A stretch of 64,000 bases of DNA from Vreelandella profundi. Its GTDB lineage: Bacteria > Pseudomonadota > Gammaproteobacteria > Pseudomonadales > Halomonadaceae. Each line of letters begins with the position of its first letter. Position 1 is the stretch's first letter. This document shows, piece by piece, positions 19,098 to 26,617 of the stretch. The notes beneath the pieces are model-generated. The model saw only the letters and a list, made by a program, of their open reading frames with translations. It did no database searches and was not told the origin of the DNA. The DNA is taken from positions 434,001 through 498,000 of the forward strand of contig NZ_CP077941.1 in NCBI RefSeq assembly GCF_019722725.1. The letters are read 5' to 3'. The translations under genes were made by a program, and so were the position numbers.

Positions 19098-20168
19098 TTA
19101 ACAACGATCAGCCGCGGGCTCCGCTCGCCATGCATCCGCCACAAATTCGCTGGCGCATAAAGCGGAAGGGTTGCCAGTGGCGCGAGCGGCGAGGCGTAGC
19201 AGGGTTTGCATCGCCAGCTCACGCGTATTTTCTAGCTCCTCGGTTACCGCCAAGGGTGTCCAGCGCCCATCCTCTAAGGTTGCGAGTGTAAAGCTGAACG
19301 GGTGAAAGCCTGGAAAGCCGAGCCTGACGTCGGTGGCGATCAGCGTCTCTTTACCGTCCAGCAGGCGTGTCTCGTAGCGTAAGAACGGGCCAGCAAACCA
19401 TGCTAAACGCTGGCCCTGTTGGCTAGCGAGGGCGGCCTGTTCTAACTCAGCGTTTCGACGTAGCGGCTCAAGATGTGGTGAATGCTGGCCATCAAACAGA
19501 CTGACCAAACTTTCATAGTAGCGATCGCCGTCCACCAGCGTTACGCGCCACAGTGCGATACTGAACGGCGCTGGTTGGATAAGTAAGGGCGCATTCTCCA
19601 GACCTTGTGCCGCTAGCGCCGGCGCTAAACGGTGCTCCACCGCGGTTTTGGCGCCTATCGCCATGATGAGATAAACGCTAGAAATGGCTAATCCCCAGGT
19701 GCAGGCTTTGCGTATCTGCTTTGAAGCCAAGCCGATGCCGAGGGCAATCAGCAGGGGCAGCGTGTAGAACGGATCGATAATAAACACGATGGGCAGCGCG
19801 GCCGGGGGCAGGTCGAGAGGCCACAACAGCTGGGTGCCGTAAGTGGTCAGCGAATCTAGCAATGGGTGAGTGGTCAGGCCCATGGTAAAAAGCCACCACC
19901 AACGTTGAAAGGAGATATCGCGAGCAGGGGCAAAGCGTGTGCACAGCAGTGCCATTAGCGTGGCTAAGCCGGTAAGCACAAACAGCGAATGGCTAAAGCC
20001 GCGATGCTCGGTGACATTGGCCACGGCATCGCCATAATCCAACACTACGTCAAGATCCGGCAAGGTGCCGAGCACTGCGCCAATGAGCAATGCCTTGCCG
20101 CCTAGGCGGCGTCCCAGCACAGCACCGCCAATAGCGGCACCCAGCGCGGCTTGGGTGACTGAATCCAC
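19098..20168 (-). CDS. YdjM-family membrane-bound metal-dependent hydrolase
   Basis: Residues 1-200 carry the hallmark of the LexA-binding/YdjM family (PF04307): MDSVTQAALGAAIG, a PDLDVVLD motif, HRGFSHSLF, and HPLLDSLTTYG, which together supply Asp/His metal ligands within hydrophobic helices. The remaining 150 residues form a soluble domain without recognised motifs. E. coli YdjM is an SOS-regulated inner-membrane protein of unclear function. At 356 residues this is the long form common in Halomonas and Pseudomonas relatives. It converges on the lipoprotein gene with a 26-bp gap. Confidence 0.85.
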   Translation of the reverse strand: MDSVTQAALGAAIGGAVLGRRLGGKALLIGAVLGTLPDLDVVLDYGDAVANVTEHRGFSHSLFVLTGLATLMALLCTRFAPARDISFQRWWWLFTMGLTTHPLLDSLTTYGTQLLWPLDLPPAALPIVFIIDPFYTLPLLIALGIGLASKQIRKACTWGLAISSVYLIMAIGAKTAVEHRLAPALAAQGLENAPLLIQPAPFSIALWRVTLVDGDRYYESLVSLFDGQHSPHLEPLRRNAELEQAALASQQGQRLAWFAGPFLRYETRLLDGKETLIATDVRLGFPGFHPFSFTLATLEDGRWTPLAVTEELENTRELAMQTLLRLAARATGNPSALCASEFVADAWRAEPAADRC

Positions 20169-20297
20169 AGGTTTCTCCGTCGGGTAAACCCAGTTAAGAT
20201 AAACGTTATGGTGTCATTGTACAGCGTTGCAATGCTTTGGTCTTATTGTCACGCTTTTGTAAAGCATGGCTAAGATGAATTATTCACAGGAGTCGTT

Positions 20298-20738
20298 ATG
20301 CAATATCTTCATACCATGGCACGGGTTAGTGATTTAGATGCGTCGTTACACTTTTACTGCGACCTGCTGGGTCTTAAGGAAGTGCGTCGCAAAGAAAATG
20401 AGAAAGGCCGTTTCACGCTGATTTTTTTGGCCGCACCAGCGGACGAGCAGCGCTCAGAGCGGCTGACGGCGCCTGAGCTGGAGCTGACCTACAACTGGGA
20501 CCCTGAAGAGTATTCAGGCGGGCGCAACTTCGGCCATTTAGCCTATCGTGTCGATGACATTTACGCGCTTTGCAAGTATCTGCAGGATAACGGCGTCACT
20601 ATCAATCGTCCGCCTCGCGACGGCTATATGGCGTTTGTTAAATCGCCAGATGGTATCTCGGTAGAGCTGCTGCAGAAAGGCGATGCGTTAGCACCGCAAG
20701 AGCCCTGGGCTTCTATGGAAAATAGCGGTAGCTGGTAA
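20298..20738 (+). CDS. gloA: Lactoylglutathione lyase (glyoxalase I)
   Basis: GloA isomerises the methylglyoxal-glutathione hemithioacetal to S-lactoylglutathione. It is a VOC-fold protein of 146 residues with all four metal ligands at the expected places: His5, Glu62 (LELTYNW), His80 (RNFGHLAYRV) and Glu123 (GISVELLQ). The absence of the long insertion of eukaryotic Zn enzymes suggests a Ni/Co-dependent bacterial type. The ATG is preceded by CACAGGAG. It stands alone, divergent from the YdjM-like gene. Confidence 0.95.
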   Translation: MQYLHTMARVSDLDASLHFYCDLLGLKEVRRKENEKGRFTLIFLAAPADEQRSERLTAPELELTYNWDPEEYSGGRNFGHLAYRVDDIYALCKYLQDNGVTINRPPRDGYMAFVKSPDGISVELLQKGDALAPQEPWASMENSGSW

Positions 20739-20804
20739 TCCATTGCGGGTAATCAAGCTGCTGATCGTCGTTAAGCCTAATCGCTAAAGAGGTAAAGGAT
20801 CATC

Positions 20805-21266
20805 ATGACCATGAAAGGTTGGCGTTTACTGCCGCTGCTTGCTTCAGCCGCGCTGTTGTTAAGTGCCTGTAGCAGCACCCCAGGACCGAGCTCAGCAACG
20901 GGAGGCCAAATGAGCGGCTCCTCGCTCTCAGGCCCTATCGTTGAGCAGCGCTGGAATCTATTGCTGGTCGGCACCGACGAGCGCCTCTCCATGTCGGAAA
21001 CGCCCTATTTCCAGATTGCAAAGGACGGCAAGGTCAGCGGTTATGATGGCTGCAATCGCTTTACCGGCGAAGTGACGCTCGGCGATAGCCAGCGCATAGC
21101 GTTTAGCGAATTAGCGACGACCCGCATGGCATGCCCACAAATGGCCGATGCAAAGCGGGTAACGGATATGATGGAAACCGCCTACCGTTACTTAATTGAT
21201 CATGATCGGCTGGTCTTTTTTGGCCCGGATAGCCGAGTACTCGGCGGCTGGCGCGAAGGCAAGTAG
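20805..21266 (+). CDS. META-domain (HslJ-like) lipoprotein
   Basis: The 153 residues start with a lipoprotein signal peptide (LLLSACSS, lipidated Cys near residue 22). A META domain follows: a WNLLLVGT opening, YFQIAKDGKVSGYDGCNRFTG (the diagnostic GxDGCNRF-type motif), a TRMACPQ segment and a closing DRLVFFGPDSRVLGGW. E. coli HslJ belongs to this family and is heat-inducible and linked to novobiocin resistance; no such role is shown here. Spacing to gloA is 66 bp, so co-transcription is possible. Confidence 0.85.
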   Translation: MTMKGWRLLPLLASAALLLSACSSTPGPSSATGGQMSGSSLSGPIVEQRWNLLLVGTDERLSMSETPYFQIAKDGKVSGYDGCNRFTGEVTLGDSQRIAFSELATTRMACPQMADAKRVTDMMETAYRYLIDHDRLVFFGPDSRVLGGWREGK

Positions 21267-21300
21267 GCTGTTCTGAGCACTACTTATGCTTTTCTGAGGA

Positions 21301-22428
21301 CTACCTAGGCGGATTGAAGCGTGCGATAAAGCGCGCATCAATCCGCTTTTTCCATTTCCAAACCCATCGGCCTGAGATGCCAACGCCACCATGGCTGGCA
21401 ATGGCCCGGCCATCGCCGGTGCCAATCAGTGCCAGTACGCGCTTCGGCGCCTGCCAGTCCGTCAGCGGCTCGTCGTGGCAAGCGCGGCGTAGGTTCTCCG
21501 CTAGATGGGGCCCCATGCGCACCGCGTAAACGCCGGCGTTAGGCACTGCTGGCGTTAGCGCGGCACAGTCGCCGGCGGCAAAGATCCCCGGCTGATCGCT
21601 GGCTTCTAGCGTGTTGTTTACCCGGATAAAGTAATATTTGTCCAGCGGTAATGCCGTGTCTGCCAGCCAGCGATGGCCGACGGCGCCGGTCGCCCAGAGC
21701 ACGATATCAGCGCCAATCAGCACGTTGCAGTGCGTTAAAACGCCGCCGTCAACCAGCGCGGCTCCTCTTACTTGCGTATGCACGCTAATGCCTGCGCGTG
21801 AAAGCGCCCGCTGGGTTAGGCCGCGTGGCAGGCGCCCTGCGCCGGGCAACAGTCGGTTGGAGGCGCTGAGCAGATGCCCCTGCCAGTCAATATCCGCACG
21901 CTGGTGGCGTAGCTGCGCCATCACGCTCATCAGCGTTTCGCAGCCTGCCGCGCCGCCTCCAATGCCAACAACGCGTTGAACGCCGCCGCTGGGCAGGTGC
22001 TGAATATGCGTCTGCAGGGCTTGCCAGCGTTCATGTAGCGAGCTTAACGGGCGCATCGCCATCAGCTTGGGCAGCCGTTCGCCATGCTGCTGGGGTGGAA
22101 CCAGGGTGGAGCCGATATTGAACGAGGCAATGTCAAAATCAATCCGATCGCCATTAGCCAACGTGACGTAGCGCGATAGCGTGTCGATGTGACGAGCGCA
22201 AGACAGTAGCAGCCGTGCATTGGCGCGTTGACACAGTGCCGCCACGTCGATCTGAGTCTCACGCAGCGTACATTCACCGGCCAGCCATGCCGGCACGCTG
22301 CCCGAATAAGCCGTTAAAGCACTGTCGCTGACAACGGTAATGGCAATGTTTGGATCTGGCCGCTTTGCAAACGCTTCCAGCACAAAGGCATGGGCATGGC
22401 CTGCACCGATCAGCAGCAGCTGCTTCAT
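21301..22428 (-). CDS. FAD/NAD(P)-dependent oxidoreductase of the type found fused or adjacent to SelD
   Basis: This 375-residue flavoprotein starts LLLIGAGHAHAFVLEAF, a Rossmann motif with the GxGHxH variant typical of the pyridine-nucleotide-disulfide family often fused to selenophosphate synthetase SelD (TIGR03169-like). Further motifs are GGGAAGCETLMSVMAQL (second dinucleotide fold), a WATGA segment and the FAD-closing GIFAAGDCAAL. No redox CxxxxC pair is present in the FAD domain, so it resembles NDH-2-like enzymes. It overlaps the upstream fusion gene by 4 bp (ATGA) and is the last gene of the leftward operon. Neither selD nor other selenium genes are in this window. Confidence 0.8.
   Translation of the reverse strand: MKQLLLIGAGHAHAFVLEAFAKRPDPNIAITVVSDSALTAYSGSVPAWLAGECTLRETQIDVAALCQRANARLLLSCARHIDTLSRYVTLANGDRIDFDIASFNIGSTLVPPQQHGERLPKLMAMRPLSSLHERWQALQTHIQHLPSGGVQRVVGIGGGAAGCETLMSVMAQLRHQRADIDWQGHLLSASNRLLPGAGRLPRGLTQRALSRAGISVHTQVRGAALVDGGVLTHCNVLIGADIVLWATGAVGHRWLADTALPLDKYYFIRVNNTLEASDQPGIFAAGDCAALTPAVPNAGVYAVRMGPHLAENLRRACHDEPLTDWQAPKRVLALIGTGDGRAIASHGGVGISGRWVWKWKKRIDARFIARFNPPR
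21309..21351 (+). terminator. Terminator embedded in the 3' coding end of the opposing oxidoreductase gene
   Basis: GCGGATTGA (21309-21317) pairs with TCAATCCGC (21338-21346), and inside it GCGTGC (21319-21324) pairs with GCGCGC (21331-21336, one G-U). The stem is about 15 bp, followed by TTTTT (21347-21351). Read on the + strand it terminates the META-lipoprotein transcript. The same bases encode the last ~15 residues of the leftward FAD oxidoreductase, so the hairpin constrains that protein's C-terminus. Confidence 0.8.
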
Positions 22429-24569
22429 TTTGCGTCACCGCGCCGCCAGCTGAAGTAGCGTTTCAATAGCGCCAGCACCCGCTCGGGTTTATGCGCATTT
22501 TTCCATACGCCTGCCGTGGCCTTGGCAGCCTCACCTAACGTGGGATAGGGGTGAATAGTGCCCAACAGCTTGTTAAGCCCCAGGCCATGCTTCATGGCGA
22601 GGGTAAATTCACCCAGCCACTCGCCGGCATTTTCAGCCACAATCGTCGCGCCGAGAATTTTATCTTTGCCGGGCGCGGTAAGCACCTTGATAAAGCCTTG
22701 AATGGCGCCTTCCGCAATGGCGCGGTCGCTCTCGCTCATCGCGTAGCGTGTAACTTCAAATGCAATGCCCTTTGCTTCAGCTTCTTTCTCATTCAGCCCC
22801 ACTCTGGCCACCTCTGGCTGAACGTAGGTGACGGCGGGCATAACGCGATAGTCCACCGCAAAGCTTTTGAATTCACCAAACAGTGCGTTGACCGCTGCGT
22901 GCCAGGCTTGATGTGACGCCGCGTGGGTGAGCTGGTAAGGCCCGGCTAAATCACCGCAGGCCCAGATATTAGGAAGCCGCGTTTGCAGCCGCTCGTTAAG
23001 CTCCAGCGTGCCTGCTTGAGTGGTAGTGATACCCAGCGCTTCCAGCCCCAAGCCCTCAACGTTGGCTTGGCGTCCTGCGCTCACTAATAGATAGTCAAAG
23101 GCGAGCAGCGTGCGTTCGCCTTGATGCTCAACGACTAGCTGGTAGCCCGCGGCATCATTAATCACTTCGTATGCCTGGGTATGGGACATCACCGTGACGC
23201 CTTCGCCAGCCAAGGTGTTTTCAATCAGTTCGCCAACGTCATGGTCTTCACGCCCCAGCAGCTGAGCAGCTTCTTCTATCAGCGTGACGTGGCTGCCCAG
23301 GCGGGCAAAGCTCTGGCTTAGCTCGCAGCCAATGGCACCGCCCCCCAGCACCACTAAGCGCTTGGGCAGCTCCGTTAGCGACCACAGGTTTTCTGAGGTT
23401 AAAACGGGGGCGCCCTCAATGCCCGGCAGGGCTGGAATGCGTGGCCGTGCTCCGGTGGCCAGCACGATATGGCGAGCCGTCAGGGTTTTATCGCCGACCT
23501 TTATTTCCCATGGCGAGGTGAGCGTGGCGTGATCTTGGTATACCTCCACGCCTAAGTCGCTGTAGCGTTCTACGCTGTCGTGAGGCTCGATATCGCGAAT
23601 CGCCTGATGAACGTGCCCCATCACCTTGGAAAAGTCGATCTCGGGCTCGCTGGCGCTGACGCCAAAGCGTGACGCGGTGCGGATCTCATGGGCCGCACGG
23701 GCGGCGCGTATCAGCGCTTTAGACGGTACGCAGCCGGTGTTCAGGCAGTCGCCACCCATTTTGTTTTTTTCCACTAGCGCTACTTTGGCGTTCACGGCGC
23801 TGGCGATGTAGCTGGTGACCAGCCCCGCTGAGCCTGCGCCAATCACCACAATGTCATAATCAAAACGCTGGGGGCGGGTGAAGCCCTGGTAGGCCTTGCG
23901 TTGCTGCACTACTAGTACGATGCGCCGGGCAATCCAGGGGAAAATCGCCAGCAGCGCAAACGAGGCTAACAGCGTCGGGGAAACGATGCCGCCCAGGCTC
24001 TCAAGCTCACCCAGCTGGCCGCCGGCATTGACGAAAACCGCCGTGCCCGGCAGCATCGCGAGCTGACTCACCCAGTAAAACGTCACGGTTTTAATCCGCG
24101 TTAAGCCCATCACCAGGTTGATCATGAAAAATGGAAACACCGGCACAAGGCGTAGCATAAAGAGATAAAAAGCCCCTTCGCGCTCAACGCCGCGGTTCAC
24201 CGCTTCAAACTGGCGCGGAAAGCGCTTTTCAATCGGCTGGCGAAATAGAAACCGTGACAGTAAAAACGCTAACGTCGCGCCCAGCGTGCTGGCAAACGAG
24301 ATAATCAGCAGCCCCCAGCCCAGACCAAACAGCGCACCGCCGAGCAGCGTGAGCAGCGTGGCGCCGGGTAGCGAAAGGGCGGTCATCACCACGTAAACGG
24401 CAAAAAAGAGTCCCGCTACCTGCCACGGATTTTGATTAAACGCCGCTTGAAAGTCGCTTTGGTACGCCTTGAGGGTTTCCAGCGTGAACCACTGGTGGGC
24501 ACCGCTCAGAAAAAACACGCCAATGGCAATGACCAGTAGCGCTGCAAGAATCAAACGTTGTCGGGTCAC
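22425..24569 (-). CDS. TVP38/TMEM64 membrane domain fused to a mercuric-reductase-like FAD disulfide oxidoreductase
   Basis: The 714 residues contain two modules. Residues ~1-225 are a TVP38/TMEM64 (DedA-like) membrane domain with a SLPGATLLTLLGGALFG motif and an FFMINLVMG reentrant-type segment. Residues ~238-714 are a class I pyridine nucleotide-disulfide oxidoreductase: FAD fold DIVVIGAGSAGLV, redox pair in GGDCLNTGCVPSKAL, NAD fold GGGAIGCELSQSFARLG, WACGDLAG, and a dimerisation domain ending HPYPTLGEAAK. The N-terminal HMA domain and C-terminal Cys pair of true MerA are absent. The membrane module suggests electron transfer or transport at the inner membrane. It is translationally coupled to the gene that follows. 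Confidence 0.9.
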   Translation of the reverse strand: MTRQRLILAALLVIAIGVFFLSGAHQWFTLETLKAYQSDFQAAFNQNPWQVAGLFFAVYVVMTALSLPGATLLTLLGGALFGLGWGLLIISFASTLGATLAFLLSRFLFRQPIEKRFPRQFEAVNRGVEREGAFYLFMLRLVPVFPFFMINLVMGLTRIKTVTFYWVSQLAMLPGTAVFVNAGGQLGELESLGGIVSPTLLASFALLAIFPWIARRIVLVVQQRKAYQGFTRPQRFDYDIVVIGAGSAGLVTSYIASAVNAKVALVEKNKMGGDCLNTGCVPSKALIRAARAAHEIRTASRFGVSASEPEIDFSKVMGHVHQAIRDIEPHDSVERYSDLGVEVYQDHATLTSPWEIKVGDKTLTARHIVLATGARPRIPALPGIEGAPVLTSENLWSLTELPKRLVVLGGGAIGCELSQSFARLGSHVTLIEEAAQLLGREDHDVGELIENTLAGEGVTVMSHTQAYEVINDAAGYQLVVEHQGERTLLAFDYLLVSAGRQANVEGLGLEALGITTTQAGTLELNERLQTRLPNIWACGDLAGPYQLTHAASHQAWHAAVNALFGEFKSFAVDYRVMPAVTYVQPEVARVGLNEKEAEAKGIAFEVTRYAMSESDRAIAEGAIQGFIKVLTAPGKDKILGATIVAENAGEWLGEFTLAMKHGLGLNKLLGTIHPYPTLGEAAKATAGVWKNAHKPERVLALLKRYFSWRRGDAK

Positions 24570-24632
24570 GATAAGCTCCAGCGGCAGGGGATAAACATGC
24601 GGTGTTTAACTGTTTTTATACAGTGAGGGAGA

Positions 24633-24645
24633 CTCACTTAGTGAG
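24633..24645. promoter_or_regulatory. 13-bp palindrome upstream of the TVP38-FAD fusion
   Basis: CTCACTTAGTGAG is a perfect palindrome around a central base, in the 92-bp gap between the fusion gene and the upstream glycosyltransferase. It could be an operator for an internal promoter. No cognate regulator is visible nearby. Confidence 0.25.
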
Positions 24646-24661
24646 AAAAGAATCCGTTTTC

Positions 24662-25291
24662 TTATCTGGAAAGCGCTTTCCAGCGCTGCCAATCTTCGGG
24701 GCGATCTACATCCCAGATGGTTGCCGGATAAGCGGCCTGCAGCCCCAGTGCTTCAATACGCTGCTGAGTGGTTGTCAGCACGCTTTGGGTTCCCCAGGGA
24801 ATGTCGCTAAATAGCGCAGGGTAGTCTTGCTGAGTGCCGACAAAACCGTAGCCGCCGTCTTCCGCGGGTAAAATGACCACGTCGTAGCGGGCGAGCTGCT
24901 GTGCGCAGGTGGTAATCAGCGCACTGGTAATACTGGGGCAGTCACTGCCCATTAGCATGGCGGGCCCCGGCGTGCTGTTGAGCGCATAGCGAACCCGAGT
25001 GCCTAGATCGCCGTTCGGCTGAGGGCATAACGCCAAGCCGTATTGATTTTGCAACTCAATAAATAGCGGGTGGGAGTGCTCAAGCGCCGTCCACAGCGTG
25101 ATCTGCTCAGCGGGCAGTGCCCCGCAGGCGTTGGCGACGCAGTGGCGCACCAGTTCAGCATGCGCATTGGCCGCTCCGCTTTCTCCCAGCAGGGGTGCCA
25201 GGCGCGTTTTTGCCTGCCCGGCCAGCGGCGCTTTGGCCAGCAGGTGCAAATGAGGCAGCGGTTCGCGCTGAAGAGGCATCTTAGCGGGCAT
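24662..25291 (-). CDS. TIGR04282-type (DUF2064) glycosyltransferase-like protein
   Basis: About 209 residues with a GT-A-like fold: LLAKAPLAGQAKTRLAPLLGE (the KxPxxGxxKTRL motif), AMLMGSDCPSIT (GSDCP motif) and PAEDGGYGFVG. This is the 'rSAM/selenodomain-associated transferase 1' family, which in arsenosugar producers acts near the radical SAM ArsS. I chose ATG 25291 because AAGGA precedes it; ATG 25279 directly after the upstream stop is the alternative. It overlaps the end of the second glycosyltransferase, so the two are co-translated. The substrate here is unknown. Confidence 0.85.
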   Translation of the reverse strand: MPAKMPLQREPLPHLHLLAKAPLAGQAKTRLAPLLGESGAANAHAELVRHCVANACGALPAEQITLWTALEHSHPLFIELQNQYGLALCPQPNGDLGTRVRYALNSTPGPAMLMGSDCPSITSALITTCAQQLARYDVVILPAEDGGYGFVGTQQDYPALFSDIPWGTQSVLTTTQQRIEALGLQAAYPATIWDVDRPEDWQRWKALSR

Positions 25292-25982
25292 CGCGATATT
25301 CCTTGGCAAGTTGAATGGCGCTAACGCCGCGCCAGTAGCGATAGCGCAGCCGCCACATCAGGCAGATGGTTTTCCACGCGCCGTGCTGATCCCAGCGCCT
25401 GCCTGAGCTTATCACTTTTGCCGTTAGGCAGGCGGGGCGCGAGATGCGTCTGAGCCGCTTAGACAGCTCAATATCCTCCATTAACGGCTGTTCGGGAAAG
25501 CCGCCGATGGCTTTAAACGCACTGGCGCGCACGAAAAATCCCTGGTCGCCGGTCGCGATGCCGGTGAGCCGCGAGCGTTTATTCATCATCCAGCTCACGA
25601 CGGGTAGCCAGCCACTGCGGCCGTTAAGTTGAATATCAAAGCGGCCCCAGGTGTGGGTCGTCAGCGCCTGGGCTACCTGCTCAATGGCGCCCTCGGGCAA
25701 GCGGGTATCGGCGTGCAAAAACAGTAAGGCAGGCGCGCTCGCCTGCTGCGCTCCCAGGTTCATTTGCATCGCTCGGCCGGTCGGGCTGTTGAATATACGG
25801 TCAGCCAGCGGCCTGGCGATATGAATGCTGTCATCGCTGCTCCCGCCATCAACCACAATGATCTCGATGTGCTGGGCAGCGTCCGGCGTGCGCAGTGGCG
25901 CCAGCGCGGCATGAATGCTGGCAGCTTCGTTCAGCACCGGCATTATGATGCTGAGCCGAGGCGGCTGTTTAGCCAAGCTCAA
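25281..25982 (-). CDS. TIGR04283-type family 2 glycosyltransferase
   Basis: A GT2-family enzyme of about 233 residues: SIIMPVLNEAASI, VVDGGSSDDS, LFLHADTRLPEGA and ATGDQGFFVRASAFKAIGGFPEQPLMEDIELSKRL (the acceptor-binding GDQG and ED motifs; listed in two parts of one region). It is 'rSAM/selenodomain-associated transferase 2', the regular partner of the TIGR04282 family. TTG 25982, eight bases after GGAGG and overlapping the ynjD stop by 14 bp, is the best start; ATG 26009 is possible. The pair sits behind an importer operon and no radical SAM gene is seen. Confidence 0.85.
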   Translation of the reverse strand: MSLAKQPPRLSIIMPVLNEAASIHAALAPLRTPDAAQHIEIIVVDGGSSDDSIHIARPLADRIFNSPTGRAMQMNLGAQQASAPALLFLHADTRLPEGAIEQVAQALTTHTWGRFDIQLNGRSGWLPVVSWMMNKRSRLTGIATGDQGFFVRASAFKAIGGFPEQPLMEDIELSKRLRRISRPACLTAKVISSGRRWDQHGAWKTICLMWRLRYRYWRGVSAIQLAKEYRDAR

Positions 25983-26607
25983 TGACCGGCCCTCCCGCGG
26001 CGTCGGCATCCGCGTGGTCGTGGGTGACCAGCAGTGCCGGCAGGCCAGCCTCGCGCAGCTGGCTAAATACCAGCGAGCGCGTCTCCTGGCGTAGTGCCGT
26101 ATCCAATTTTGAAAACGGCTCGTCCAGCAGCACCGCCTGGGGCGATGAAAGCAGCAGGCGCATTAATGCCACACGGGCTTTTTGACCACCGGAAAGCGTG
26201 GCCGGGTCACGATCTTCAAAGCCCTCAAGCCCCACGCGCGCAAGAGATTGGGATACTTGCTGGCGCTTCTCTTGCGCGCGTTTAGGTAGCCCGAAGCGCA
26301 GGTTGCCAGCCACGCTAAGATGCGGAAACAGCAGCGGATCCTGAAACAAAAGCCCGATGCCTCGCTGCTCCGCGGGCAGCTTAATCAGGCTGCGCTCGCC
26401 CAGCCAAACGTCACCGCGAGCGGTGAACTCACGTTCTAAAAAGCCCGCTATATAGGCGAGCAGGGTAGATTTTCCTGAACCGGAAGGCCCCATCACAGTG
26501 AGCACCTCGCCGGGGGCAATGGTGGCATCAACGGCGAGCAGCTCGCGGCCTGCAAGGGCGATGCTGATCTGCTCAAGACGTAGCGGTGCGCTCAAATATG
26601 CTGTCAC
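25969..26607 (-). CDS. ynjD: ABC transporter ATP-binding protein, YnjD-like
   Basis: A 212-residue ABC ATPase: Walker A GPSGSGKSTLL, Q-loop LLFQDPLLFPHLSV, signature LSGGQKARVALMRLLLS, Walker B AVLLDEPFSKLD and switch His in LLVTHDHADADAAG. Length, and position directly after the fused permease and YnjB-like binding protein, match the E. coli ynjBCD importer, whose substrate is not firmly established (it is sometimes annotated as thiamine-type). The ATPase energises uptake at the inner membrane. Confidence 0.85.
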   Translation of the reverse strand: MTAYLSAPLRLEQISIALAGRELLAVDATIAPGEVLTVMGPSGSGKSTLLAYIAGFLEREFTARGDVWLGERSLIKLPAEQRGIGLLFQDPLLFPHLSVAGNLRFGLPKRAQEKRQQVSQSLARVGLEGFEDRDPATLSGGQKARVALMRLLLSSPQAVLLDEPFSKLDTALRQETRSLVFSQLREAGLPALLVTHDHADADAAGGPVIELG

Positions 26608-26617
26608 GATGACCCTC

